From contig CALWXG010000016.1 in the NCBI GenBank assembly GCA_944385435.1, forward strand, positions 1-44,826: a stretch of 44,826 nucleotides of DNA, in the 5' to 3' direction. The position numbers and the translations under genes were made by a program. Below, one piece after another: positions 24,677 to 35,500 of this stretch (positions within the stretch are counted from its first letter, which is position 1; each line of letters opens with the position of its first letter). The DNA is from an uncultured Oscillospiraceae bacterium. Its GTDB lineage: Bacteria > Bacillota > Clostridia > Oscillospirales > Oscillospiraceae. The notes beneath the pieces are model-generated. The model was given only the letters and a program-made list of their open reading frames with translations. It had not been told where the DNA came from and did not search any database.

Positions 24677-25417
24677 TTACTCGGCAACCACGGGCTCCTC
24701 GGCAGGGGCGGCCTCCTCAGCGGGGGCGGCATCCTGGCCCTGACGGCCCTCCTGCACGGCGTTGGCCATGACGGAGGAGATCAGCTTGATGGCGCGGATG
24801 GCGTCGTCGTTGCCGGGGATGACGTAGTCGATCTCATCGGGATCGCAGTTGGTGTCCACGATGGCCACGATGGGAATGTTCAGCTTGCGGGCCTCGTTGA
24901 TGGCGTTGCGCTCCTTGCGGGGATCCACCACAAACAGGGCGCCGGGCAGCTTGCGCATCTCAACCACGCCGCCCAGATACTTCTCCAGCTTCTCGATCTC
25001 GCCCAGCAGCTTCATGACTTCCTTCTTGGGGAGCATGTCGAAGGTGCCGTCCTCCTGCATCTTCTTCAGCTGATTGAGACGGTCCACGCGGGTGCGCATG
25101 GTCTTGAAGTTGGTCATCATGCCGCCCAGCCAGCGGGCGTTGACGTAGAACATGCCGCAGCGGGCGGCCTCTTCCTTGATGGACTCCTGAGCCTGCTTCT
25201 TGGTGCCCACGAACAGCACGGACTGGCCGTTGGCGGCCAGGTCACGCACAAAGGCATAGGCCTCTTCCAGCTTCTTCACGGTCTTCTGCAGGTCGATGAT
25301 ATAGATGCCGTTGCGCTCAGTGTAGATATAGGGAGCCATTTTGGGGTTCCAACGACGGGTCTGGTGACCGAAGTGCACACCGGCCTCCAACAGCTGCTTC
25401 ATAGATACGACTGCCAT
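24677..25417 (-). CDS. rpsB: 30S ribosomal protein S2
   Basis: A 246-aa protein of the small subunit. It has the S2 signatures [20 protein letters not shown] at the N-terminus and [19 protein letters not shown] (about 158-176), and the [15 protein letters not shown] end (about 205-219). The C-terminal about 25 residues are an Ala/Glu-rich tail ([16 protein letters not shown]), common in Clostridia. AGGAGGA precedes the ATG. It heads the rpsB-tsf operon; its promoter lies at 25542-25570. Confidence 0.97.
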   Translation of the reverse strand: MAVVSMKQLLEAGVHFGHQTRRWNPKMAPYIYTERNGIYIIDLQKTVKKLEEAYAFVRDLAANGQSVLFVGTKKQAQESIKEEAARCGMFYVNARWLGGMMTNFKTMRTRVDRLNQLKKMQEDGTFDMLPKKEVMKLLGEIEKLEKYLGGVVEMRKLPGALFVVDPRKERNAINEARKLNIPIVAIVDTNCDPDEIDYVIPGNDDAIRAIKLISSVMANAVQEGRQGQDAAPAEEAAPAEEPVVAE

Positions 25418-25510
25418 GATAATTGTTCCTCCTAATAGTTGTTTTTACCTCCGGGGGCCTCATCTCCCGCGTCCACTTTCTTCCGCGGTTCCGGAAAAAA
25501 GCACATGACG

Positions 25511-25533
25511 AAAAATCCGCCCCCGTGCGGATT
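25511..25533 (-). terminator. Hairpin with T run near the 5' end of the rpsB transcript
   Basis: The minus strand reads AATCCGC, a 6-nt loop, GCGGATT, then TTT. It lies only a few nt after the predicted start of the rpsB promoter, so it may end the upstream YlmC/YmxH transcript, protect the 5' end of the rpsB mRNA, or both. Confidence 0.6.
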
Positions 25534-25541
25534 GCCTGAAC

Positions 25542-25570
25542 ATTCTACCACGGGGTGGGGAGGAACGCAA
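25542..25570 (-). promoter_or_regulatory. SigA-type promoter of rpsB-tsf
   Basis: On the minus strand TTGCGT (25570-25565), a 17-nt spacer and TAGAAT (25547-25542) precede rpsB by about 125 nt. Spacing is ideal and each hexamer differs from consensus at one or two positions. Confidence 0.65.
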
Positions 25571-25647
25571 GTGTTTTTTTGCTTTTTTACATCTGTTTTA
25601 CGGGATCCCCGTCAGACCGGGGCGTATGACGGGGGAGAGAAGAACAT

Positions 25648-25920
25648 TCACGGCTTTGCGGCACCTTTTGTGTTGACAATCCGCTTCCCGCCGTCCACCA
25701 GAATGATGTCCTGCCCGATGCGCTTGATGGCGGACCAGGGGAATGCCGCGTCAGGCTCCCGCCCCAGCAGGCCCAGCATGCGGCGCTGACCGGCCACCAC
25801 AATGGCGTGGAGAGAGCCCTGCTGGCTGTCAAGTTCAATGTCGCTGAGGTAGCCGTAGCGCGTTCCGTCCGAGATGTCCACGATTTCCTTGTCCTGCAAT
25901 TCTGAAATCCGGCAGATCAT
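25648..25920 (-). CDS. YlmC/YmxH family PRC-barrel sporulation protein
   Basis: A 90-aa single PRC-barrel protein: RISELQDKEIVDISDGTRYGY at the N-terminus, then DIELDSQQGSLHAIVV and FPWSAIKRIGQDIILVDG. These match the YlmC/YmxH family of small proteins in spore-forming Firmicutes. Their exact role is unclear; mutants and expression link them to sporulation. AAGGAGGC precedes the ATG. It is transcribed alone, in the same direction as rpsB and divergent from pyrH. Confidence 0.85.
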   Translation of the reverse strand: MICRISELQDKEIVDISDGTRYGYLSDIELDSQQGSLHAIVVAGQRRMLGLLGREPDAAFPWSAIKRIGQDIILVDGGKRIVNTKGAAKP

Positions 25921-26108
25921 GGTGCATGCCTCCTTTATAATGTGAGTCAGGCCAGACTGTCCTATCCTATGGTGCCGGTACTGGTGGTATGCCCGGCAGA
26001 GGGGCGTCGGGGAAGAAATTGCAAAAAAAATATTTTGCCCCTATGCAAAAAAGGGAATTTGTATTAAAATAGAGTGACAACTCAGGAAACAAGGAGGATC
26101 TACATCTT

Positions 26109-26825
26109 ATGTCCGAATTGAAATATAAGCGTATTCTGCTGAAGGTCAGCGGTGAGGCCCTGGCGGGCGAGGCCGGGCGCGGACTGGACTTCCAGGTCAT
26201 TCAGGACGTGTGCGACGTGGTGGCACGCTGTGTGGAAGAGGGCGTGGAAGTCGGCATTGTGGTGGGCGGCGGCAACTTCTGGCGCGGCCTGAAGGACGGC
26301 AAGGGAATGCGGGAGCGGGTCCGGGCCGACCACATGGGCATGCTGGCCACCGTCATCAACTGTCTGGCGCTGGCAGACACTCTGGAGCGCAAGGGTGTGG
26401 ATGTGCGGGTGCAGACCGCCATTGAGATGCGGGCCATTGCCGAGCCCTACATCCGCTCCCGGGCGATCCGGCACCTGGAAAAGGCCCGGGTGGTGATCTT
26501 CGGCTGCGGCACCGGAAACCCCTTCTTCTCCACCGACACCGCCGCGGTGCTCCGGGCTGCGGAGATCGACGCAGATGTGATCCTGCTGGCCAAAAATGTG
26601 GACGGCGTGTACAGCGCCGATCCCAACCTGGATCCCAAGGCCGTGAAGTACGACACCATCAGCTACGACGACGTGCTGGCCAAGCACCTGCAGGTGATGG
26701 ACTCCACCGCCACGTCCCTGTCCATGGACAACAAGATCCCGGTGATTCTCTTCGGACTGAAGGACCCGGAAAATATTCTCCGTGTGGTACACGGCGAGAA
26801 AATTGGCACCATCGTGAAGGATTAA
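26109..26825 (+). CDS. pyrH: UMP kinase
   Basis: A 238-aa hexameric enzyme that phosphorylates UMP to UDP for nucleic acids and cell-wall sugar nucleotides. It has the amino-acid-kinase fold, with KVSGEAL (about 13-19), [10 protein letters not shown] (about 52-61), [19 protein letters not shown] (about 135-153) and [11 protein letters not shown] (about 162-172). AAGGAGG precedes the ATG. A TAAAAT near 26064 suggests a promoter in the AT-rich stretch just upstream, but no clear -35 is seen. frr follows after 13 nt, the standard order. Confidence 0.96.
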   Translation: MSELKYKRILLKVSGEALAGEAGRGLDFQVIQDVCDVVARCVEEGVEVGIVVGGGNFWRGLKDGKGMRERVRADHMGMLATVINCLALADTLERKGVDVRVQTAIEMRAIAEPYIRSRAIRHLEKARVVIFGCGTGNPFFSTDTAAVLRAAEIDADVILLAKNVDGVYSADPNLDPKAVKYDTISYDDVLAKHLQVMDSTATSLSMDNKIPVILFGLKDPENILRVVHGEKIGTIVKD

Positions 26826-26838
26826 GGAGGAAACGACC

Positions 26839-27393
26839 ATGACTGAGTTCTGCAAGCCCTATGACGAAAAAATGAAGAAGACCATCGATGTGGTCAAAGC
26901 TGATTTCGCCAGCGTCCGGGCCGGGCGGGCCAACGCCGGCGTGCTGGACCGGATCCAGGTGGAGTATTATGGGACCCCCACCCCCATTCAGCAGGTGGCC
27001 AGCATCTCCACCCCCGATCCCCGCACCCTGGCCATCCAGCCGTGGGACAGTTCCATTCTGCGGGCCATTGAGAAGGCCATCCAGATGTCCGATCTGGGCA
27101 TCAATCCCCAGAACGACGGCCGGATCATCCGGCTGAGCTTCCCCCAGCTGACGGAGGAGCGGCGCGTGGAACTGACCAAGCAGGTGCGCAAATACGGAGA
27201 GAGCGGGAAGGTGGCCATCCGCAACATCCGCCGGGACGCCATGGAAGAGGTCAAGAAGCAGACCAAGAAGTCTGAACTCACCGAAGATGACCAGAAGAAC
27301 CTGGAGAAGGAACTCCAGGAGATCACCGACAAGCGCTGCAAGGAAATTGACGCGCTGACTGCGGAGAAGGAAAAGGAACTGATGGCAGTCTAA
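26839..27393 (+). CDS. frr: Ribosome recycling factor
   Basis: A 184-aa factor that splits post-termination ribosomes together with EF-G. It has the canonical MKKTIDVVKADFASVRAGRA near the start, VEYYGTPTPIQQVASIS (domain II), and a C-terminal helix KRCKEIDALTAEKEKEL. Length and motifs are normal. AAGGAGG precedes the ATG. It is probably co-transcribed with pyrH and followed by a strong hairpin at 27453-27486. Confidence 0.97.
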   Translation: MTEFCKPYDEKMKKTIDVVKADFASVRAGRANAGVLDRIQVEYYGTPTPIQQVASISTPDPRTLAIQPWDSSILRAIEKAIQMSDLGINPQNDGRIIRLSFPQLTEERRVELTKQVRKYGESGKVAIRNIRRDAMEEVKKQTKKSELTEDDQKNLEKELQEITDKRCKEIDALTAEKEKELMAV

Positions 27394-27452
27394 CGCCGGC
27401 GGAACCGGCCTGGGCTCGGAAAACGGCGTGGCCAGGCCTTCCGCAAGGCAGA

Positions 27453-27486
27453 AACACCTGCGGAGCCGCTGTGCTCCGCAGGTGTT
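27453..27486 (+). terminator. Hairpin after frr
   Basis: A 14-bp perfect stem, AACACCTGCGGAGC with its complement, has a 6-nt loop 59 nt after the frr stop. The T tract is weak (TTCTCG), so it may only partly separate pyrH-frr from uppS and the genes downstream. Confidence 0.7.
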
Positions 27487-27644
27487 CTCGTGTGACGGAG
27501 AGATCCGGGGCGCGGAATCCCCGCCGGCCGCAGGCGAATGACCGGCTGCCGGTATGGGATGCAGGCGGAATGGAAAAAATATCCGCCGGAGCTATGACGG
27601 GGTTCTTTTCCGTCCATACTGAAAATAGATTGGGATGTGTCGTT

Positions 27645-28397
27645 ATGGGGCTGTGGAAACGGCGTGCTGAAAAGGAAAAGCAGATACAGGTGGATCTGGA
27701 GCATCTGCCCAGACATGTTGCCATCATCATGGATGGGAACGGCCGCTGGGCAAAACGCCGGGGCATGCCCCGCAAGGCGGGCCACGCGGTGGGGGCGGAG
27801 ACCTTCCGCACCATCGCTACCTTCGCCAAAGAGCTGGGGCTGGACTACCTGACCGTATACGCATTTTCCACGGAGAACTGGAAGCGGCCGGCGGACGAGG
27901 TCCAGGCCATCATGGGACTGCTGGAAAAATATCTCCACGAGGCCATTGACACCATGGCAAAGGACAAGGTGAAGATGGCGTTCTTCGGCGACCTCTCTCC
28001 ACTGAGCCCCAAACTGCTGGACCTGTGTCATCAGACCCAGGAGATCTCCAAGGGCTATGACGGCTGCCAGGTGAACATCTGCCTGAACTATGGCGGCAGG
28101 GATGAGATTGTCCGTGCCGCCAGGGCGTTTGCCCAGGACTGCCTGGAGGGCAGGGCGGACCCCAACCACCTCACTGCGGAGGGATTCGGGAACTACCTGT
28201 ACTCCGCCGGAGTGCCGGATCCGGACCTGATCATCCGGCCCAGCGGGGAACTGCGGCTGTCCAATTTCCTGCTCTGGCAGTCGGCTTACTCCGAGTTCTA
28301 TTTTACTGACGTGCTCTGGCCTGATTTTACGAAAGAAGAGCTTCTCAGGGCGCTGGCGGCCTATCAGCACCGCTCCCGCCGGTACGGAGGTGTGTAA
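27645..28397 (+). CDS. uppS: Undecaprenyl diphosphate synthase
   Basis: A 250-aa cis-prenyltransferase making the C55 lipid carrier for peptidoglycan and other wall polymers. It has the catalytic IIMDGNGRWAKRRG (Asp near residue 30), VYAFSTENWKRP, and the C-terminal LIIRPSGELRLSNFLLWQ and SEFYFTDVLWPDF. The ATG at 27645 has only a weak GGGATG site, but this gives the family length. The longer frame starting at 27471 overlaps the terminator and is discarded. The next gene begins 1 nt after the stop, so translation is coupled. Confidence 0.95.
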   Translation: MGLWKRRAEKEKQIQVDLEHLPRHVAIIMDGNGRWAKRRGMPRKAGHAVGAETFRTIATFAKELGLDYLTVYAFSTENWKRPADEVQAIMGLLEKYLHEAIDTMAKDKVKMAFFGDLSPLSPKLLDLCHQTQEISKGYDGCQVNICLNYGGRDEIVRAARAFAQDCLEGRADPNHLTAEGFGNYLYSAGVPDPDLIIRPSGELRLSNFLLWQSAYSEFYFTDVLWPDFTKEELLRALAAYQHRSRRYGGV

Positions 28398-28398
28398 C

Positions 28399-29229
28399 GT
28401 GGCCAAACGGATTTTGGTTGCAGTCATTTTTGTTCCGCTGCTGCTGGTGGTGATGCTGCTCCTGCCTTCCATTGTGTGGACGGTGGTGGTGATGTTCATC
28501 TCCGCCATGGCCTGTTTTGAGCTGCTGCGGGCCACGGGCGACCACAAATTGAGCCTTCCCATGGAGACGGTGAGCATCCTCTCCGCCGCCGCGCTGCCCC
28601 TGTGCTGCTGGGCCGGGGTGGGGGAGATGGCCGCAGGCGTGTGCGCCTTTGTGGTGACGGCGGTGTCCTTCTGGTGCGCCATCCGGGCCTACGACGAGGG
28701 AAAGGGCGTAGAAATCGGATTTTTCCAGGTGCTGCTCACCCAGTTCGGCGGCGTGCTCATTCCCCTGGGACTGTCCTCGCTGGTGGTGCTCAAATGCATG
28801 GAGCACGGGAAGTACCTGGTACTGCTGGCAGTGCTGCTGGCCTTCATCACCGACGGCGGGGCCTATTTTGCCGGCGTGTTTCTGGGCAAGCACCGGGGCA
28901 TCACCCGGGTCAGCCCCAACAAGAGCCTGGAGGGCTATCTGGGCGGCTTTGCCACCGGGTTGGTGTTTTCCCTGGTGTACGGCGTGGTGGTGGGCTCGGC
29001 CGCCGGGCTGGAGGCCAACTACCTGTCCCTGGCCCTGTGCGGCATGCTGGGCGCCCTGGCCACTGAGCTGGGGGATCTGGCCTTTTCCTTCATCAAGCGC
29101 CAGTTTGGCGTGAAGGACTACGGCCACCTGCTTCCGGGCCACGGCGGCATGCTGGACCGGTTTGACAGCATGATTTTCTGCGCCCCTGTGGTGCTGTTTC
29201 TCGTGCTGTGCCTGCCCGCCTTTTACTAA
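28399..29229 (+). CDS. cdsA: Phosphatidate cytidylyltransferase
   Basis: A 276-aa membrane enzyme that makes CDP-diacylglycerol from phosphatidate and CTP. It has about eight hydrophobic segments and the family signature near the C-terminus, FIKRQFGVKDYGHLLPGHGG followed by MLDRFDSM. The GTG at 28399 is chosen because GGAGGTG lies 6 nt upstream and spans the uppS end; a GTG at 28390 is in frame but inside that site. It follows uppS in the usual lipid-precursor run. Confidence 0.95.
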   Translation: MAKRILVAVIFVPLLLVVMLLLPSIVWTVVVMFISAMACFELLRATGDHKLSLPMETVSILSAAALPLCCWAGVGEMAAGVCAFVVTAVSFWCAIRAYDEGKGVEIGFFQVLLTQFGGVLIPLGLSSLVVLKCMEHGKYLVLLAVLLAFITDGGAYFAGVFLGKHRGITRVSPNKSLEGYLGGFATGLVFSLVYGVVVGSAAGLEANYLSLALCGMLGALATELGDLAFSFIKRQFGVKDYGHLLPGHGGMLDRFDSMIFCAPVVLFLVLCLPAFY

Positions 29230-29239
29230 GGAGGAGAAC

Positions 29240-30384
<1,145 letters not shown>

Positions 30385-30388
<4 letters not shown>

Positions 30389-31467
30389 ACTGTTTTTTGG
30401 AGCGTTTCCTGTATATCCTGCTGGTGATCCTGCTCTTCGGGATGCTGATCGCCGTACACGAGTTCGGGCATTTTTTCACGGCCAAGCTTCTGAAGGTAAA
30501 GGTGAATGAGTACTCCATCGGCATGGGCCCCCTGCTGTGGAGCAGGACCAGGGGGGAGACCCAGTACTCCCTGCGGGCTCTCCCCATCGGCGGCTACTGT
30601 GCCATGGAAGGGGAGGATGAGGACACCGGGGATCCCAGGGCATTCTGCTGCCAGCCTGTCTGGAAGAAGATCATCATCCTGTGCGCCGGCTCCCTCATGA
30701 ATTTCCTCATGGGACTGGTGATTGTGCTGCTGCTCTACTCCGGCATGACCGCAGTGCGGGAGCCTGTGATCACCCAGTTCGCCCCCGGCTTTTCCTGCCA
30801 GGGCGAGGACGGGCTGATGGAAGGGGACCGGATTCTCAGCGTGGACGGCCACGGCATCTGGGTCTACAGCGATGTGCTGACCTTTCTGAACCGCAACGAC
30901 GGGGAGGGCCTGGATCTGGTGGTGGAGCGGGACGGGCAGCGGGTGGTGCTGAACGACCTGCCCATGGAGCGGTTCGAGTATGAGTACGAGGGCCAGACCA
31001 ACGAGGGATTCGGCCTGATTTTCGGCCAGGTCCGGGAACTGGGGGTGTTTGGAAGACTCCGGGAGGGCTTTCTCATCACCGCGGACTTTGTGCGTACGGT
31101 GTGGATGAGCCTGGGAGATCTGGTCACCGGCCGGATCGGCCTCAACGAGATGTCCGGCGTCATCGGCGTCGTGGACGTGGTGTCCGACGTGGGCGCCCAG
31201 TCCGCCACCTGGACGGACGGTCTGCTCAATGTGTTCTGCTTCATGGCGCTCATTGCGGTGAACCTGGCGGTGATGAACCTGCTGCCCATCCCGGCCCTGG
31301 ACGGGGGACGCATTTTCTTTCTTCTGCTCAACGCGTTGGTGTACCTGATTACCCGGCGCAGGATTCCGGAGCGCTACGAGGGCTATGTCCACGCGGGGGC
31401 CTTCGTGCTGCTGATGGGACTGATGATCTTTATCGCGTTCCAGGATGTGTGGAAAATCTTTGTATAG
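30385..31467 (+). CDS. rseP: Site-2 zinc metalloprotease RseP/RasP
   Basis: A 360-aa intramembrane protease that cleaves anti-sigma factors and signal peptides. The zinc motif HEFGH is in the first transmembrane helix (25-29) and the third ligand is in NLLPIPALDGGR (about 300-311). One PDZ domain (about 115-190) lies between, with about four membrane segments overall. The GTG at 30385 overlaps the dxr stop as GTGA and has only a weak site, so it probably relies on coupling. Order dxr-rseP is standard in Firmicutes; here ispG rather than proS comes next. Confidence 0.94.
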
Positions 31468-31480
31468 GGAGGTCTGGACA

Positions 31481-32518
31481 ATGAGCAGACAAATTCATGT
31501 GGGAACTGTGGCGGTGGGCGGCGGCGCGCCGGTGTCCATCCAGTCCATGACCAATACGCCCACCCACGATGTGGAGGCGACGCTGTCCCAGATCCGGGCG
31601 CTGGCGGCGGCGGGCTGTGACATCGTCCGGGTGGCTGTCCCCGACATGGCGGCGGCCGGGGCCATCGGCGCCCTGAAAGCGGGCAGCCCGGTGCCTCTGG
31701 TGGCGGATATCCACTTTGACTACCGCCTGGCCCTGGAGGCGGCGGAGCAGGGGATTGACAAGATCCGCATCAACCCGGGAAATATCGGCGCCCCGGAGCG
31801 GGTGCGCGCGGTGGCGGACGCCTGCAGGGAGCGGGGCATTCCCATCCGCATCGGCGTCAACGGCGGTTCTCTGGAAAAGGACCTGCTGGCCCGCTACGGA
31901 GGGCCGACTCCGGAGGCACTGGTGGAGAGCGCCCTGGGCCACGCCCGGCTGCTGGAGCAGTTTGACTTTCATGACATCTGCATCTCCATGAAATCCTCCA
32001 ATGTGCCTACCACCATGCGTGCCTACCGGCTCATGGCGGAGCGGTATGACTACCCCCTTCACCTGGGGGTGACCGAAGCCGGGACTCCCGAGCTGGGGAT
32101 CCTGAAGTCGGCGGCAGGCATCGGCGGCCTGCTGGCTCTGGGCATTGGAGACACCTTCCGGGTAACCCTCACCGCCGACCCGGTGGAGGAGATCGCCGCC
32201 GCAAAACAGATTCTCAAAGCGGTGGGCCTGCGGCGGGAGGGCCCCGAGCTCATCGCCTGTCCCACCTGCGGCCGCACCCGGATCGACCTGATCCCCATGG
32301 CCCGCCAGGTGGAGGAGCTGCTCAAAGGGGTGGACAAGCCCATTACGGTGGCGGTGATGGGCTGCGTGGTCAACGGCCCCGGGGAGGCCAGCCATGCCGA
32401 CGTGGGCATTGCCGGCGGCAAAGGGGAAGGCGTGCTGTTCCGGCATGGAGAAATTGTGGGCAAGGTGCCGGAAGACCAGCTGGTGCCGGAGCTGATGAAA
32501 CTCATTGAGACACTGTAG
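31481..32518 (+). CDS. ispG: 4-hydroxy-3-methylbut-2-enyl diphosphate synthase (flavodoxin/ferredoxin)
   Basis: A 345-aa [4Fe-4S] enzyme converting MEcPP to HMBPP in the MEP pathway. It has VSIQSMTNTPTHD near residue 20, a TIM-barrel half with KIRINPGNIG, and cluster ligands in CPTCGRTRIDL (about 258-268) and in the conserved MGCVVNGPGEASHADVGI block. The ATG at 31481 follows GGGAGGT; the longer frame overlaps rseP. It is the short bacterial form. Together with dxr it supplies precursors that uppS uses. Confidence 0.96.
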   Translation: MSRQIHVGTVAVGGGAPVSIQSMTNTPTHDVEATLSQIRALAAAGCDIVRVAVPDMAAAGAIGALKAGSPVPLVADIHFDYRLALEAAEQGIDKIRINPGNIGAPERVRAVADACRERGIPIRIGVNGGSLEKDLLARYGGPTPEALVESALGHARLLEQFDFHDICISMKSSNVPTTMRAYRLMAERYDYPLHLGVTEAGTPELGILKSAAGIGGLLALGIGDTFRVTLTADPVEEIAAAKQILKAVGLRREGPELIACPTCGRTRIDLIPMARQVEELLKGVDKPITVAVMGCVVNGPGEASHADVGIAGGKGEGVLFRHGEIVGKVPEDQLVPELMKLIETL

Positions 32519-32538
32519 CAAGGAGCGGGTTTGGATCC

Positions 32539-35500
32539 ATGCAAAGCATTGGTAAGCTTACATTTCAACAGACGTTCAGCCGGTGCTCCTTCCCAGAAGG
32601 GGTGCTGTCTGTTTTAGGGACCTATCCCGCACAGGTTCTGGTACATAAGGCCCAGAGGGTGATGGAGGTGCGTCTGTTCGGGCCCCAGGCGGATGCCGGG
32701 GCGCTGGAGGCGGCCAGGACGGGACTGATCTCGGCCTTCCGCCTCAGCGACGCCAGGGTGCAGATTGTGGAGCCGGCCCAGGGGCTGCCGGCGGACCAGA
32801 AGTCCGCACATCCCGCCCCGGCGAAGCCGGCGGCCCCCGCCCCGGTGCCGGCACAGGCCCCTGTCCCGGCGGCGGAGAAACCGGCCGCTCCGGTCCAGGC
32901 GCAGGGAGACCCGGCAAAAGAGAGCGGGCAGAAGAGCGCCGGCCAGGCCCCGGCCCAGAAGCAGCCGGACCTGGCTGCCCAGATGGAGGCCATGCGCCGC
33001 CAGCTGATGCGGGACTCCATTCCCGGCAGTCAGGGCGGGAAACGGAAAGTCAAGCAGATTTACGGCAAGATCACCGGCAAGAAAAAACCGGTGCCCATCG
33101 GAGAGCTGAATCTGGACATGGGCAGCGTGCTCATTGAGGGGGACGTATTCAATATCGAGCACCGGGAGCTGCCCCGGCGCAAGGCGTGGATTGTGTGCTT
33201 CGACATCACCGACTACACCGGCTCCATCCGGGTGACCCGGTTTATGGAGGGGGAGGAGGCCAAGCCCATCATCGCGGCCCTCAGCAAGGTGGGGAAAACC
33301 CAGGACGACTGGCACCATCTCCAGGTCCAGGGCAGGCTCAACCTCAGCCGGTTTGAGAGCGACATGATCCTGGAGCCCTACGGCATCAACGAGCTGCCCA
33401 GGCCGGAGGGGCGGAAGGACACCTGTGAGGAGAAGCGCATTGAGCTGCACCTGCACACCAAAATGTCCAATATGGATGCGCTGTGTGACACCAAGGCGGC
33501 GGTAAAGCGGGCCATTCAGTGGGGCCATCCCGCCATCGCCATCACCGATCACGGGGTGGTGCAGTCCTTTCCGGACGCCTACAACGCCTCCGGCCGGGGG
33601 GAGAAGATCAAGATCCTCTACGGCGTGGAGGCCTATTTCCAGAATGATGTGGATGAGCGGGTGTCTGTCCACGGCCCCGGCACGCTGCCCCTGCGCGGGG
33701 AATACATCGCATTTGACCTGGAAACCACCGGGCTGGACCCCAGAAGCGACGCCGTCATCGAGATCGGCGCGGTGCGCATGCGGGATGGGCAGGTGGTGGA
33801 CAAGTTCTCCTCCTTTGCCTGGCCGGGACATCCCCTGAGCCCGAAAACCGTCTCCCTCACCAGCATCACCGACGAGATGCTCAAGGGCGCACCCAGGCCG
33901 GAGCAGGCGGTGGACGCCTTCCTGGACTGGGCAGGCGATACCCCGCTGGTGGCCCACAACGCGGAGTTTGACACCGGCTTTATCCGGGCATACTGCCGCC
34001 GGGCCGGCCGGAATTTCGACCCCATGTACATCGATACCCTGATTCTGGCCCAGTACCTGTGCCCGAAACTGAACAACCACAAGCTGGACACGGTGGCCAA
34101 CCACCTGGAGCTGCCTCCCTTCCACCACCACCGGGCCTGTGACGATGCCCAGGTGTGCGGAGACATTCTCTTCCGCCTGCTGCCCCGCCTGGAGGAACTG
34201 GGAATCCAGGACTTCAGCCAGGTCAACGCCGCCACCGCCGCCATGAAGCGGGGCGGACGGCCCCGGAGAGGCGCTTACCACCTGGTGATTCTGGCCAAGA
34301 ACCAGACCGGACTGCGCAACCTGTACAAACTTATCTCCAAGTCCCATCTGGAGCATTTCAACCGCTTCCCCATCATGCCCAAGTCCCTCATCAATGAAAA
34401 CCGGGAGGGTCTGATCCTGGGCTCAGCTTGCGAGGCGGGCGAACTGTTCAGGGCGGTGGTGGACGGCAAGGACGAAGGGGAGCTGGAGCGCATCGCCTCC
34501 TGGTACGACTATCTGGAGATCCAGCCCCTGTCCAACAACGCCTACATGCTCCGCCCGGACAGGGAGGGCAGGAGAATTGCCCGGGGCATGGAGGACCTGC
34601 GCAATTTCAACCGGGCCGTGGTGGCCCTGGGAGAACGGATGGGCAAGCCGGTGTGTGCCACCGGCGACGTGCACTTCATGGATCCCCAGGACGAGATCTA
34701 CCGCCATGTGCTGCTGGCCGCCAAGGAATTTGAGGATGCGGACCAGGACAATCCCCTCTATTTCCGCACCACCGATGAAATGCTCCGGGAGTTCTCCTAT
34801 CTGGGGGAGGAGAAGGCCCGGGAGGTGGTCATCCACAACCCGAAGCTTGTGGCCGACTGGTGCGACAATGTGCGCCCGCTGCCCGACGGACTGTTCGCCC
34901 CCAAACTGGAGAATTCCGACGGAGAACTGAAGGATCTGGTATGGGGGAAAGCCAAACGCCTTTACGGGGAAAACCCGCCTCAGATCGTGGTGGACCGGAT
35001 CAACGCCGAGCTGAAGGACATCATCGGCTGTCACTACGACGTGATCTACATGTCCGCCCAGAAGCTGGTGCAGAACTCCCTGGAGCACGGCTATCTGGTG
35101 GGCTCCCGGGGGTCGGTGGGCTCCTCCCTGGTGGCGTTCATGTCGGGCATCACCGAGGTCAACTCCCTGCCCGCCCATTACCGCTGCCCCAACTGCAAGC
35201 ACTCCGACTTCGACTACGCCAGGGACCCCGCCCACCCCTACGGCTGCGGCGCGGACATGCCGGACCGGAAGTGCCCGGTGTGCGGCGCGGACTATGAGAA
35301 GGACGGCTTCAACATCCCCTTCGAGACCTTCCTGGGCTTCGGCGGCGACAAGGTGCCCGACATCGACCTGAATTTCTCCGGGGAGTACCAGTCCAGCGCC
35401 CACCGGTACACCTTTGAGCTGTTCGGCAAGGACCACGTATTCCGGGCTGGCACCATCGGCACCGTGGCGGAGAAGACCGCCATCGGCTATGTGAAAAAGT

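Noticed and set aside
32614-34356. 580-aa minus-strand open frame inside polC
   Set aside because: PolC motifs are on the plus strand across the same stretch; the reverse frame has no recognisable domain.
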